64,000 nt of DNA from Gnetum montanum (GCA_015680685.1 MNCI01038293.1:578652-642651); one strand, 5' to 3'. Counted from the first letter of the stretch, positions 36,500 through 48,190 are shown. Notes: a model not told the origin generated them from the letters alone. Made by a program: numbers and translations.

Positions 36500-37200
36500 A
36501 GTTGATATTTTCAAGGTCAAGACTTTGAAGTTGGCGATGGGCTTGCTCTAATGTATCTATGCTATTGATGTAAGTGTAAGTCAAACCTCAGTTGGTTCCA
36601 TGCATATAGTTGAATTGCTCTCTTGATCAGCTGTCAGCCACTGGGTGCCTTCCTATCTTGTGGCTACTGCATACAAACATCTTTGTATATCAGTCACTTG
36701 TGCACATTGATTGCATGCAGGCAATGTTAAACATTGCACAAACCATGACTTCTATACACAATTACACCCTGAGTTACTATATGCGATGCATGAAACTTTT
36801 TTCTTCTTGATCTTTCCAAATGTATTTTCCTTTGATATTTTCAGGGAAAGATCATGGATTTCTAGGCATGCATCAACTTTGCTTAGCCATGTTCTTCCCA
36901 TTATGATTGGGAAGTCCCCCTTATCGTTGTTCACTTCAATAATTAGGAAGTTAGCTGGATATGACCACCCACAAATAGTGGTGAAAATGTCCTCCACTAG
37001 TCCTAATAGGAAAATGATGGATTGGTTAGCCAACTCTAAATGAATGTTACTATTTTTTAGCAGAGGCAGGTTCCAAGCCTTGTACATTTCTTGAGAAATT
37101 GAGTTAACACTGGAATCTGAATCAAAAAGAGCTTTGCATAGCTCATTTCCAGCAATTTGTAGATATATCATATGACTCCTAGGATTAGGGAATTTCCTAG
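36500..37200 (-). pseudogene. Protease remnant of element B1
   Basis: An open minus-strand frame of 139 codons (37171-36752) covers most of the retropepsin. The active site reads ALFDSDSSVNSIS where the B3 copy has ALIDSGSGVNLIS, so the catalytic Asp is kept but the Gly is changed to Asp. The flap-like block ICGWSYPANF and GDFPIIMGRTWLS follow. The linker to RT is at 36750-36500. Confidence 0.8.
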
Positions 37201-38003
37201 AAATATGGCCAGCTTTTATCTAATCAGTGATGACATGAGTTAACATGACTGTATGCGTTGAGCGTGTTTTTTAGGTCGAAGGGAGCTCCAAAGCTTCAAG
37301 TGATAGTCAGACGGTTGAAGAATCAACCGCTTGTGGTTGCAAGGGCTTAGTTAGACTGTTGGTTCTAAAGAAATGTCTTTTCTTCATGCGGTTGTCATAA
37401 CCAATAGTAGGTTGAGGGTTAATAGCCCTTATGGCATTATGTTGCTGCAGCTGGGTAGGGAGTTCAGCCTGCATAGTTAGAGCAGGTGGTAATGGAGTTA
37501 AGGATGGAAGAGGTGTAGTCAGATGAGAAGGATGGAATGTTTGTGGAACATCGTGCTTAGGAGAAGGAGTCCTATAATACTCACAAGCTTGGTAGTGAGG
37601 TTGAGAAGTAATGTGACCAGTATAGTCATATGGAGAGATTGGTTGTCGCATGTAATATCCATAAGGGTCAGGTTGCTAGTAAGGATACTATTGCCTTGGT
37701 GATGGCACTCCCCATGATTGTGGGTACTTCCATTGTTGATACTGCTCGATCAGTTGTGGTGGAGTTCCACTTGGATAATACGTTCAGGGTTGGTGGAACT
37801 GTCTTGAGTTACCTTGAGGATAAGGTAACCTTTAGGGGTGTTTGCCTTTTGTTTAATCATGGGTTGAGTGCATGCACCTCAGATTCTTGCAGATGTGAGA
37901 TTATAGGGCAACATCCCTTAAGATGGTCATATTGGCATATCTCACATCCACTATCATTGTCTGTATTTGAATCCACAACCTCCTCGATAATGACATCTTT
38001 GCC
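37201..38003 (-). pseudogene. gag: Gag C-terminal part of element B1
   Basis: It starts abruptly at 38003 with DVIIEEVVDSNTDND, followed by the knuckle CEICQYDHLKGCCP (C-x2-C-x3-H-x3-C) near 37950 and the Pro/Tyr/His-rich tail MRQPISPYDYTGHI (37651). The N-terminal half is absent because of the rearrangement at 38003. Confidence 0.75.
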
Positions 38004-38007
38004 CAAT
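38001..38007. other. Duplication junction: B1 gag joined to element A RT
   Basis: Sequence right of 38007 (TGTATCCGAGGAATGACTGA) continues as the element A RT seen at 19195, while sequence to the left is B1 gag that would normally continue toward a 5' LTR. Both parts are on the minus strand. Only GCC or CCAA is shared at the joint. Confidence 0.8.
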
Positions 38008-38330
38008 GTATCCGAGGAATGACTGAACATCTCTAACAATTTTCGATTGGCAAGTTATTCCTTGGATGACCCTTATCTTTTTAGGATTCACCTCAATCCC
38101 TGGCTGAGAAATTCTATGCCATAGTACAATGTCCTCTTGGATCATCAGATGGCTCTTTTGTCAATTGAGCTAAAGACTTGTCTTCACACATCTTTTAAGA
38201 ACTTACTTAAGGTGGTACAAGGCTTGCTCAAATGTGGTGCCATAGGTGGAGAAGTCATACATGAAGGCTTCCACCTCGTAACCAATTTGTTGCTGAAAAA
38301 TGCTCAAGAACAAACATCATTTGCATTATT
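38007..38330 (-). pseudogene. RT fragment of element A, second copy
   Basis: Matches 19195-19530 closely by eye. It includes the altered palm motif AFMYDFSTY (Asp to Tyr, as in the first copy) and ends in the same deletion that removes the N-terminal RT half. It is shorter by about 20 bp near 38315. Confidence 0.8.
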
Positions 38331-39000
38331 AGAGAGTTGGTGATGAACTTGCTCTAGTTTATCCATGCTTGAAATATAGGCATATCTCAGACTCTCAGCA
38401 GGTTCCATGCAAAGTGTGTTGCTTCTAAAATCAACTATCAAGTATTGGGTACCCTCCTATTTTGTAGCCGTTGTGTACAGACACCTTTGAACTTTAGATT
38501 CATTTACACATTGTTTTCATACCTTGATGGATGTACTTTTGACAAACCAAAGTTTTTGCACATAGTTGCACATGGTATCATTATATGTGATGCATGGAAC
38601 TCTCTTATTCTTGATCTTTCCAAATTCATTCTACTTGAAAATTTTCAAAGAGAGATCTCTAATGCCCTTTCATATATCAACAGTGTTCAACCATTTCCTT
38701 CCCATAATAATTGGGATGTCACCCTTGTAGTTATTGACCTTGATCACTAGAAAATTTGCAAGATAGGACCACCCACAAACAGTGGTCATAATGTCTTACA
38801 CAATTCCTAAAGGAACTATTATTGACTAGTCTACCAATTCTAGAAAAATATTGCTCTTCTTGAGAGGTGGTAGGTTCCATGCTTTGTACATGTCATGGGA
38901 AATTAGATTAACACAGAAACCTGAATCAAGAAGAACCTTACATGGCTCATGTCCAACGATCTCTAAGTAAATGAGAGGACTTCCAGGGTTAGATCTTTTC
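38331..39000 (-). pseudogene. Protease remnant of element A, second copy
   Basis: Minus-strand equivalents of the first copy: the linker after CMEPAES near 38410, then IKVNNYKGDIPIIMGRKWL near 38740-38690 and the decayed active-site region near 38920. Stops are scattered. Confidence 0.7.
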
Positions 39001-41981
39001 CTGGGAAGGTTGCTAGCCTTGATTCAATTAAATAAAACATGGGTTAACATGATAATGCCAATCTTAGGTGGCATTTGGTTTGAAGGACTCTTGAAAGGAT
39101 TTGATGCACAAGATGATGGAGAGATAGGGTGGCCAGCCACATTAGTTTATGAGAAGTTTGGAGAACTATTGGGTTGGAAGAATATTCATTTTTGAGATCT
39201 AGGTTCCAAACCATTTAGCTAGAAAGTTGGTTGTAAGTTGATAGCCCTAGTAGCATTACATTTTTCTCATTATGATGGAATTTTGACTTGCATAGAAAGA
39301 GGAGGTAATTGGATTGAGGGTGGAGGAGCATGTACTAAAGAATGAGAAGGGTGATAGGAGTAGGAGGTTTTCCCTCTAGTAGATGGAGAATAATATCTAT
39401 GATACTTTGGAGGGTAGTAGTGATGTTGACAAAAAATGTGACTAGAAGAGTCACACGGAGACATTGGTTATTAAACATAGTACCCATATGGATCTGGCTA
39501 CCTATAAGGGTATTGCTACCTTTGTGGTGGCATCCCCCATGACTATGGGTGTTGCCATTATTGGTATTACTCATATGGTTGTGGTAGAGCTCCACTTGCA
39601 TAATAAGCATGTTGTTATTGGTGGAACTACCTTGGATTGCCTTAAGGATAAGGCAATCTTCTAGGTGCTTGCATTCTTACTAATTTAGGATTCAACGCAT
39701 ACATCCCAAACTTCTACATGATAGGGCAATATCCTTTAGGATGTTTGTATTGGTAGATGTCACACCCTCCATCATCATCTAATTTTGACTCCACAACCTC
39801 TTGTACTACCACAACCTTGCCCTTACCCCTTTGGTAGGCATGTTCATCTTCTTTCCACCTCTTCCAGTTATGGTCACTACTCTACTCTCCTGATTCTTTT
39901 GCAATCTTTAGAGTAGTTTGGAATTTTTCATCCAACAAATTCCACCTTTTATCTACCTTGGAAAAAATTTTATATATAGACTTTTGGTTCAGCAAGGTAT
40001 TTCTATTCATCACCTCATGAAGTGGTAACTACTCCTCATTGTCATAAAATCGAACCTTCCTTTTTCTAATGGAAGGATCACTATTATATTCCTCAGCAAT
40101 TTCTCATTTTCTCAGTTCTCCTTCTTCTTTTTCTACTTGCTCTATTAGCCTTTAGATCTAATTGGCTCTAAGTTCTGATAGTCTTCCTTGGGCATAAATT
40201 CCAAGAGCTCTCATTCCTGATGTAAGTCCATCTATGATGTGGTAAAGTTGTTCTCGCGGAGAATAATCATGGATAGGGCATTGGTGTATGAGAGAATAGT
40301 ATCTGCTAATGGTGGTGTCCAAGGGTTCATGTGTTCCTTACTTCCATCCTTGGATATGTCTTCTCAAATTAGACACTCAAGAATATGTCTGGTATTTATC
40401 ATTGAACAACTCTAGCATTGTATTCACCTACAAATGGATTTTTGCTCCAAGGATCGAAAATAGCTTTTTTCTTCCTTGATGAGTATATTGGGAAATAGAT
40501 TTAATTTCTACCAATGATTTTCAATATTTTTTAAGGTATAGGCATTGTGAAAGACTTGAAGATGTGTTTGCAAATCAAAGTTATATCCCCCTTCAAATCT
40601 AGGGATATTGTTCATGTTAAGTAGCTTGATCCAACTATCTTTCACATGCCTATTTGGAATTTTCACTACCTCTACGATATTCAACATATTCTGAGTTACC
40701 AATAAAGGTTATCATCATCATTATTTTGATGATGCCTATGATGTACTTTGCTACCCCTTTTTTCATGGTAGGCTTGGTGATCATTATTGTCCCACTATTC
40801 ACCTTCATAACGGTTGTCGTTTTGGTGGTATTTATTAGACCTAGAAGAGGAAGAAGAAGATGTAGATGAAGAGGATGAAGAAGGAGGAGGAATACCATCA
40901 CCATGGTGTCTGCCACCTCCTCAACACTTGTCACGGCCATGTTCATCAACTTTCTTGTCATCCTAATTCTTGCCTGAGCCCCTGCATGGACTTCCACTTT
41001 TGCTTGAACCCAGATTGTTGATAGTGGATTGTAGCTTCAAGTTCAAGCCCCCATCACCAATATCAAGGCATGAAGAATCTTAATGTTTTATAATTCCTAG
41101 AGAGAGGATCCTCATTGTCATTTTGGTTGAGAAGGAACAAGGGATTGGTAAATTATTCTCCGTTCATAGCATCATGGTGCTTCTCCTGGTGTTAATCTCT
41201 CCTACATTGTGTTTCAGTGGGATGGTAGTCCCGGTAGTCATAGTCATGCACAATGTACTCTTCTTGAAGATCCTAGATGCCTAACCTTCTAAGAATTTGG
41301 AGTAACATCTTGGACACAGATTGATGCAAAACTAGAAAAGGAAGAAGAAGATGTAGACGAAGAGGGAAAAGAAGCAGGAGGACTACCAACACTATGGTGT
41401 CTACCACCTCCACTATGCTTGTCATGGCCATGTTCATTAGCATTCTTGTCATCCTAATTCTTGTCCAAGCCCTTACATGGACTCCCACTTTTTCCTAAAC
41501 CCAAATTGTTGATAGCTAACTACAACTTCATGTTCAAGCCCCCATCACCAATATCAAGGCATGGAGAATCTTCATGTTGATAATCCCTAGAGGGAGGATC
41601 CTCATTGTCATTTTGGTTGAGAAGGAATAAGGGATTAGTGAATTGTTTCCCCTTCATAGCCTCATGGTGCTTCTCCTGGTGTCAATCTCTCCTACGTCAT
41701 GTTTTAGTGGGATGATAGTCTCGGTAGTCATAATCATGCACAATATACTCTTCTTGAAGATCCTGAATGCCCAACCTCCTAAGAATTTGGAGTAGCATCC
41801 TAAGCATAGATTAATTAGAAGGCATTGCAATGGTGCCATCTATATCTTGCCACCATAGTTGTTCATCCTAGTGTAGGATGAAGGTGAAGTTAGGCACATA
41901 CTCATCTAGATAAGCATATACCACCTTGCATCCTTGAGGCATTGGTGGCTTAGTATCATTGTGCTTGTGAGAAGAAGACAT
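39001..41981 (-). pseudogene. gag: Gag remnant of element A, second copy
   Basis: Start MSSSHKHND at 41981. The layout is as in the first copy: the capsid core near 40700-40510 (NNIPRFEGGYNFDLQTHLQV), a coiled-coil-like segment (40030-39790), a decayed knuckle near 39770 and a Pro/Tyr-rich tail (39464-39270). The 490-bp internal tandem duplication recurs (40843-41820). Confidence 0.75.
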
Positions 41982-42118
41982 TTTGCAATTAAAATAAGCT
42001 AATAGTGTGCTTATATTATTATATTTATTTTTAGAATGATATTTTGACCTTAGGGTTCATCCAACGATGTTAATGATTTTCACTATACCTCTATAGTGCA
42101 TGTTTCAAACAAAAAGAA

Positions 42119-42440
42119 TCCCCAGTAATGGCACCAATGATGAGCAGTGAATACCTTTACACTCAACCATACAAATTACTAAGTGTTCACATGTAATCTG
42201 GTCAAATTTTGTGGATTCTATGTCTTCCAGTACACTAGTCTCTAGGAAGTGAAATTACCCTAATAGTCATTTGTTGTCTTCCCAATTACACTTGTGATAT
42301 GCAAAGGTATAGTTAAGTGTAATCAAGGCATATGATTTTTATTATTTTTATGTTTTATGTTTTAGGTGCTTAAAACAAAGGATGAAAAGAATTAAGTAAT
42401 TCAATTACTAATTTAATCTAATTAACTACACCTAACTAAT
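42119..42440 (-). repeat. Primer site and 5' LTR of element A, inner part
   Basis: Primer site 42119-42137 (minus strand TTGGTGCCATTACTGGGGA). The LTR starts TGATGAGCAG at 42138 and runs to CACCTAACTAAT at 42440, where a B-type solo LTR begins. Confidence 0.8.
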
Positions 42441-43263
42441 TGATGAGCGGTGAGGTATCCCTACGCTCAACCATACGAATACGAGCATCCACGCATGATC
42501 TGGCCAAATTCAAAGGACTAAGTGCTTATGCGCCTTTGTGGAAAAAGAATGGGTTGATCAATCATTGTCTTCCGAAGCTTACTTGTATGTCATGATTGTA
42601 TGGTTAAGTAAACTTGAGGCATATGATTTGTATACTTTTTTGTGTTTTATGTCCTAGTGCTAATAAGGGAGGAGAGAGATAACAAAGTAACTAATTTAGT
42701 TTGACTACTTATTAACTAGGCTCTAACTTATGGTAACACCAGTATCTATTTTCACTTGCCGTACACATTCTAAACCAGTGCAACACTACTGGGATTACCA
42801 AACGCTAATCATTACTGGGTTACCAAGTGTTACATGCATGCTCGAAGTGATCGTACTATGTGTGCTTACTTAGGAGAGTTGTAGTGAGAGAGAGAATCAA
42901 TAATTAACTAAGGAAAGTATTAAGTAACAATAATTAACATTAATTAATCTATTCTGAATGCTACAAGGTCTATTACAAAGTTCATCTTTATTGTCGTACA
43001 CAAGGTATGCTCAGGTCCACAATGCTTGAATAAAGATCCATTCACTTATGATTCCTATTGCAGGCACACAGAAATAATTGTAACTTTGAGAGGGAGAAAA
43101 GGCAAGAGTTTGGGTAAGGGACTAAGACTAACTATGCAAACCAAGTGTGCCAACCTCTTATTTATAGGCAATGAGGTAGGCTGCAATATCGCATATGTGA
43201 TATCGCATGGAAGGCCACGATATCACGTACGTAATATCGTGGACGTGATATCACGTCTCATCA
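42441..43263 (-). repeat. Solo B-type LTR inside the 5' LTR of A
   Basis: 823 bp, TGATGAGCGG...GTCTCATCA, with a GATATC-type array near its right end and a TATA box (minus strand TATAAATAAG, 43157-43166). No interior follows, because the A LTR resumes at 43264, so it is a solo LTR. It occupies the same site as B1 at 23655 and shares the GCGGTGAGGTATCCCTACG start. Confidence 0.85.
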
Positions 43264-43895
43264 TAAATCCTAACATACGCATCCATTCCCACTTGCTGTA
43301 CACATCTTCAACACAATTAGCACTATTGCGTTACCAAACATGAAGCATTATTGAGATTCCAAGCGCCAAGTGTATCTTCAAAGTGGTCATATGTATGTGC
43401 TTAATTAATCGCTAATTAATTATTTAATTACTTAAAGCATTAAAGGGAATCACATAAAAGATTAAATGAATAAATAAATAATTAATCTAGTTCCAAGTGC
43501 TACAAGGTTTGATCAAAAGGCTCATCTTTATTGCCATTCACACTATTGCACTCAAGTACATCAATGCTCAAATAAAGATTCGTACACTTTCTAACTGCTA
43601 CTATGGACACTCAGAAAAAATTGTCTCTCAAATGAACAAAGTATAAGAATTTTGCTAAGCTATTGAAAACATTCCCTCTTTACATGGTGGGAGCATTATA
43701 TTTATAGACTTTATTATCGAGTTATGTTGAGGGGGCCTCATAAATGCAGCAAACACTATGTCAACATAGCCATGTCGATGGGGCAATACCATGTTGATGG
43801 GGCCATGTTGATAGGAGCCTATTGATAGGGCAACACCACGTCCATGGGGACACATCGACAAGGGCCCATTGACATGACACTTTGATGCTTTGTCA
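43264..43895 (-). repeat. 5' LTR of element A, outer part
   Basis: Matches the left LTR of A from AATCCTAACATA on and ends GCTTTGTCA at 43895. Its distal part (43720-43880) is an array of short repeats around CATGTCGATGGGGC, CATGTTGATGGGGC and CACGTCCATGGGG. TATA box on the minus strand (TATAAATATA, about 43689-43698). Confidence 0.8.
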
Positions 43896-43938
43896 CCCTT
43901 GGATGTTGAGTGATAAATTCTAGGAAGCTTTTGATAAG
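43891..43938 (+). pseudogene. Element II reverse transcriptase, right part
   Basis: After the target duplication (CCCTT at 43896) the frame reads W-MLSDKF*EAFDK, the continuation of KKDAP at 11194, as in the Ty3/gypsy RT-RNase H linker (KKDxPF-W...C..AF..L). Element E cuts it after GATAAG at 43938. The rest of element II is not found in the window. Confidence 0.7.
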
Positions 43939-44256
43939 TGATGAGTCACCAAATAAGTGTTCCAATATCAAACCCCCGATATCAGATACGCAATATCAGA
44001 TCAACCAAGCAACATTGGACATGTGATGTTGGAGCCTGTCTCGTTGTCTATAAATAAGAGATAGGGGAACTTGGTTTTGGAGTAGTTTTTCTTTTATTCC
44101 TTTAGCCTAACTCTTGTAGTTTTTCTCTTCCAGAGTTAGAATTATTTCTGAGTGCCCACAGTAGGAGTCATAGAGTGAACGGATCTTTATTCGAGCATTG
44201 TATACCTGAGCACACTTTGTGTCTGGAAATAAAGATGAACTTTGTGATAAACCTTG
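43939..44256 (+). repeat. 5' LTR of element E, first part
   Basis: Starts TGATGAGTCACCAAATAAG; matches the 3' LTR at 61537 on. TATAAATA at 44049-44056. Ends in ACCTTG at 44256, where B3 is inserted. Confidence 0.9.
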
Positions 44257-45064
44257 TGATGAGTGGTGAGGTATCCCTACACTCAACCATACGAATACGA
44301 GTGTTTCACGCACGATCCGGTTGAACTCCAAGGACCAAGTGCTTATGTGCCTTAATGAAATACTTAGGGTTAATCAATTATTGTCTTCCCAAACTTACTT
44401 GTATTGTCACAGTTGTATGGTTAAGTAAGTTTAAGGTATATGATTTTTATAGCTTTTGTATTTTTTATGTCTTTTGCTAATAAACGATAGGAAGAGAGAA
44501 CTAAGTGGCTAACTTACATTAACTATTCAATAAATAGTTTCTAAATGTTCCTAACACCAGTATCCATTCCCACTTGTCGTACACATCCTGAACTAGTGCA
44601 ACGCTATTGAGATTACCAAACGCTAATTGTTACTGGGTTACCAAGCGCTACATGCATGCTCGAAGTAGTCGTACTGAGTGTATTTAACTAAGGGGGTTGA
44701 AGGTTGAGAGAGATATTAATTAACTAGAAAAGCGTTAAACAATCATTAATTACTAATTAGCTTAATCTGTATGCTGCAAGGTTTATCATAAAGTTCATCT
44801 TTATTTCCATACACAAAATTGTGCTCAGGTACAAATTGCTCGAATAAAAATCCGTTCACTCTATGACTCCTACTACAGGCACACAGAAATAATTCTAACT
44901 CTGGAATGACAAAACTGCAAGAGTCTGGCTAAGGGTCTAAATCTAATTGTATCAGAACCAAGGGTGCTGCCTCTTATTTATAGAAGATGAGGCAGGATGT
45001 GATATCGCGTATGCAATATCGCATGGTGGATGTGATATTGCGTGCACAATATCACGGTTCATCA
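44257..45064 (-). repeat. 3' LTR of element B3
   Basis: 808 bp, TGATGAGTGG...GGTTCATCA. GATATC-type array with four units (about 45000-45055). TATA box on the minus strand (TATAAATAAG) near 44975-44984. A worn purine tract (minus strand ATGGGTGTA, 45065-45073) follows. Confidence 0.9.
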
Positions 45065-45266
45065 TACACCCATTATTGAATGAAAACTCGTCCTCAAGTT
45101 CCTTACAAAATATTGGGAAGGTATGGGATTATTGACTTGAATGACAACTAATGGTGAATGGGATGACATGTGAACGGATCAACATTACAATACATGGCAA
45201 CATTAGTGTTCATGACTACAAGAGTAAACACTATACACAATTGACATCCAGCCTTATTTGGCAGTT

Positions 45267-45297
<31 letters not shown>
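45267..45297. repeat. (GA)n microsatellite
   Basis: About 30 bases of GA repeats with one interruption, in the 3' region of element B3. Confidence 0.9.
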
Positions 45298-46584
45298 AAA
45301 AAGGAAAAGACATGTTACTACCGATGCAAAGATTGCACCTTCCGTTGTCCATCCATAGCTGCACCATCAATCTTGTTCCTTGCACAACCATTCTAGCACT
45401 AGTACATCCTAAGTGTTTTCTTTAGGTCTAGTCCATTGTTGTATGATTGCCATCTGCACACACAACACAGTCACATATGAGCAAAGATAAGTAAATCATA
45501 ATACAATTGATACCTTGCCTTGGTGTAAGATCCATTAGCTGAGTTGTGATATGGCCAATACGGATTCTAGAGATATAACACTGGTGACTACCCAAGGTGT
45601 AGGGGTTAGGAAAAATTAAAAAAATTGGAACAAGGCCCCCATGACTAAGAGAAATCCTCCGGTAGTGATAGAATAGAAAAAGATAAGGAATAAGAAATAT
45701 GGAGAAAAAGAAACAACGATAATGCCAATAAAATGGATGTTAAAGATGGAAATGAAAAAAAAAACAAAAAAAATGTTGATTGCAGAAATGTTTAAGGGAA
45801 AGAAGTTAACTGATGCACCAAATAGGAATGCCAATGGATCCTCCCCAAAGTAGGCTTATACCCTTTATGCCCTAACAAACCCAAATTCAAAGAGTCTGTA
45901 GGCTCTAAAAATGTCGTTTGGAAGCAAGAGTTAAAAAATTAACCACAAGAATCCACCAAAGAGAAAACAATGCATTAACCAAAATATAGACTACTGATAC
46001 AATTGGCAATGAAGTGGGAAATGGAGAAAGAATGATGGGGAGAAGAGAATGTAATGGAGTCCCAAGAACAAGGTGGTGTACAACCTCTTGTGTATTTATG
46101 ATTAATGTGACTGACTAGATCTCATTCCAAATCCAGCCTCAAACAATCCACATCCAGTGACTTCACATTAATACACTTGGCCAATCCATCCACTTGAAGT
46201 AACAAGAATGCTTCCGCCAAAGAGTCAACACCATTCCGAGGAAAACGAGAAAAGGGAGAAGTAGGAAGCAAGAAAGAGCCTTAGCTAGAGGGAACATGTC
46301 TGTTTAGTTCCATAACCAGTTCTTGTAGCCCAAATGATTATTTTGTCTAAGGGGTGTGCTTTGAATTCTCATTATTTTTTTTTGCTTTTATGTGAGAACC
46401 ACACCATGCAAAGACTTATTTTTATTGGCTCAGCTTCCCAATAATGGAGCAATGTTGGAATGGTAAGGAAAACTCAAGAAGAAAACATCCAAGCACCCAA
46501 GAGAATAGCTAACACAAATGCATCAAATCCCTTTGAAGTCACACCCTTTTCAGTCCTTGAGTCCTTCCTTAGTTTGAGAAATGC

Positions 46585-46654
46585 NNNNNNNNNNNNNNNN
46601 NNNNNNNNNNNNNNNNNNNNNNNNNNNNNNNNNNNNNNNNNNNNNNNNNNNNNN
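46585..46654. other. Assembly gap (70 N)
   Basis: A run of 70 N in the 3' region of B3. D carries about 380 bp between comparable blocks at 28900-29280, so some sequence is probably missing here. Confidence 0.95.
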
Positions 46655-46960
46655 CGAATCTAAAAAAACAAAAACAACAAACAAAGACAGAAAAAAAAAA
46701 CAAAAAAAAAAAAACAAAAAACGAACAGTCACACAAAGAAATGAGAAAGTATAAAGAATGTTGAAAAAAATAAGAAAAATTAAAGAAATTTGTAAAAGAA
46801 AAATGTGTAAAACAAAAACTTAAAAAGGAACTGAGGACCTCAAATGGTTAGCAGAGGTGGCTGTCTCCCCCATGACAAAGTTGGAAGGAGGAGATTTGAA
46901 ATAGTGAGTAGGGTCATCCCTTCTTAGAGGTATTATGTGCATTGACCGTTCTAAATTCAT

Positions 46961-48190
46961 GGAAGGGTTTGGTCTGTTGCACATTGACTAACAATCTCTT
47001 ATCAAGGCTCTCAGGTTTGTATGTGGTCATGGCCCCTGAAGGAAAGGTTGCATGAATAATGTAAGGTCCTTCCCACAATGTTTGAATTTTGTGTGTTGTG
47101 GCACATGTGTGGAGTTCCAGTAGAGGACCTTATCTCATGGTTGATACTTAACCTTTCGAATCTTCAATTCATGATGTTGCTTGTTATATGCCTTGTGCAA
47201 CTCATTTGATGACAAGGTAGCTGATCAGTTTTCGTCTAGCATGTTTAAAGTTGCCAACCTTTATTTTTGTGCTAGATCAAGATCGAGGTGGAGGTCATAA
47301 GCTGTTGATAGTGTACAGAGATCAGTTTAAATCGAAAGTGTTGGAATCTTTCTGTACACTAACTCATAGGGAGAGTAGCTTATAGAGAGTTTCTAGGTGG
47401 AGCGGTATGCCCAAAGAGCATCATTCAGTTTAGTGCTCCAATCTCGCCTATACTTGCTAATTGTTCTAGTCATTATTTTAGTGATCTCCCTGTTGGTGAT
47501 CTGAGCTTGTCCGTTAGCTTAGGGGTGATAAGGTGTAGTCAATTTATGTTCAACCCCTAAGCATTGCATTAACTTTCGAAAAGTTGCACCTATGAAGTAT
47601 GTTCCATTATCCGAAATGAGTGCACGTGGCACACCAAACCTATTTACAATTTTTTGTTGCACAAATTGTGCAGTTGTAGATGATGTGTAGTCTTTAACAA
47701 CAACTGCTTTAGCCCATTTTGTTAAATAGTCTATGGCAACTACAATGTAATCTTTTCCATTGGAAATTGGTGTAATGGGCCCCATAAAGTCTATTCCCTA
47801 AATGTTGAAGGGTTCTAATGGTTGAATCCATTGTTGTGGACACTCCATTTTAGCAGTCATTCCCCCATCACGTTGACAAAGCTCACAAGATCGGACAAAT
47901 TGATGGGCATCCTGAAACAATGTTGGCTAGTAATATCCTACAAGCAAGATCTTAATAGCCGTTTGTCTCCATGCATAGTGACCCCCACAAGGGCCCTCAT
48001 GAGCCTCTTGGAGAACTCTTAGTTGGTCTAACTTGGGCACATACCATCGAACCAAGCCATTAGGACACACTTTGTAAAGTTGTCCATTGATCTCCATGAA
48101 GTACTTAGCTCTGTGAAGAAACTGTTGTTTCTTCCTAAGGTCCAGCTCCTATGGTGTTTTTTGAGTAGGGGACATAGGTGAGAATGCTAC
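46961..48190 (-). pseudogene. Integrase remnant of element B3
   Basis: Zinc-binding region near 48000-47850. Core from 47785: MGPITPISNGKDYIVVAIDY, then [20 protein letters not shown] and VEHKLTTPYHP, so the second catalytic Asp is present. The N-terminal side with FDIWGID-like wording is decayed. The C-terminal part runs to about 46980. Several stops. Confidence 0.8.

Larger units (their letters stand above)
23655..38003 (-). mobile_element. Element B1: Athila-like element inserted in the LTR of A
   Basis: The 3' LTR is 23655-24478. The interior runs 24479-26565 and, after the D insertion, 33727-38003. Minus-strand order: gag C-terminal half, protease, RT, RNase H, integrase, 3' region, 3' LTR. 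The gag N-terminal half and the 5' LTR are missing because the sequence switches to element A RT at about 38003. All domains carry stops. Confidence 0.75.
11198..43895 (-). mobile_element. Element A: Athila-like element with internal duplication
   Basis: The left LTR starts at 11198 and the right LTR ends at 43895. The flanks are GCTCCTT on the left and CCCTTGG on the right, and joining them restores the RT frame of element II, so this is one insertion with a CCTT-type target duplication. Order on the minus strand: 5' LTR (42138-42440 plus 43264-43895), gag, protease, part of RT, then the duplication junction at 38003. Behind it lies element B1 (with D inside), then the first copy of A: LTR piece, gag, protease, RT end, integrase, ORF3 and 3' LTR (11198-12085). 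Confidence 0.75.
45065..46960 (-). other. Conserved 3' region of element B3
   Basis: No supported gene. The family blocks are present: acceptor-like CAG before ATGGCA at 45454, the TAGGGGTTAGG block near 45600, the CTCCCCAAAGTAGGC block near 45840, CCAGTTCTTGTAGCCC near 46320 and CCACACCATGCAAAGAC near 46400. A (GA)n run lies at 45267-45297 and A-rich sequence at 46660-46820. The sequence is interrupted by N. Confidence 0.6.

Noticed and set aside
46460-46732. Frames running through the N gap on both strands
   Set aside because: Their middle is unknown sequence; the flanks are A-rich 3' region without coding signal.
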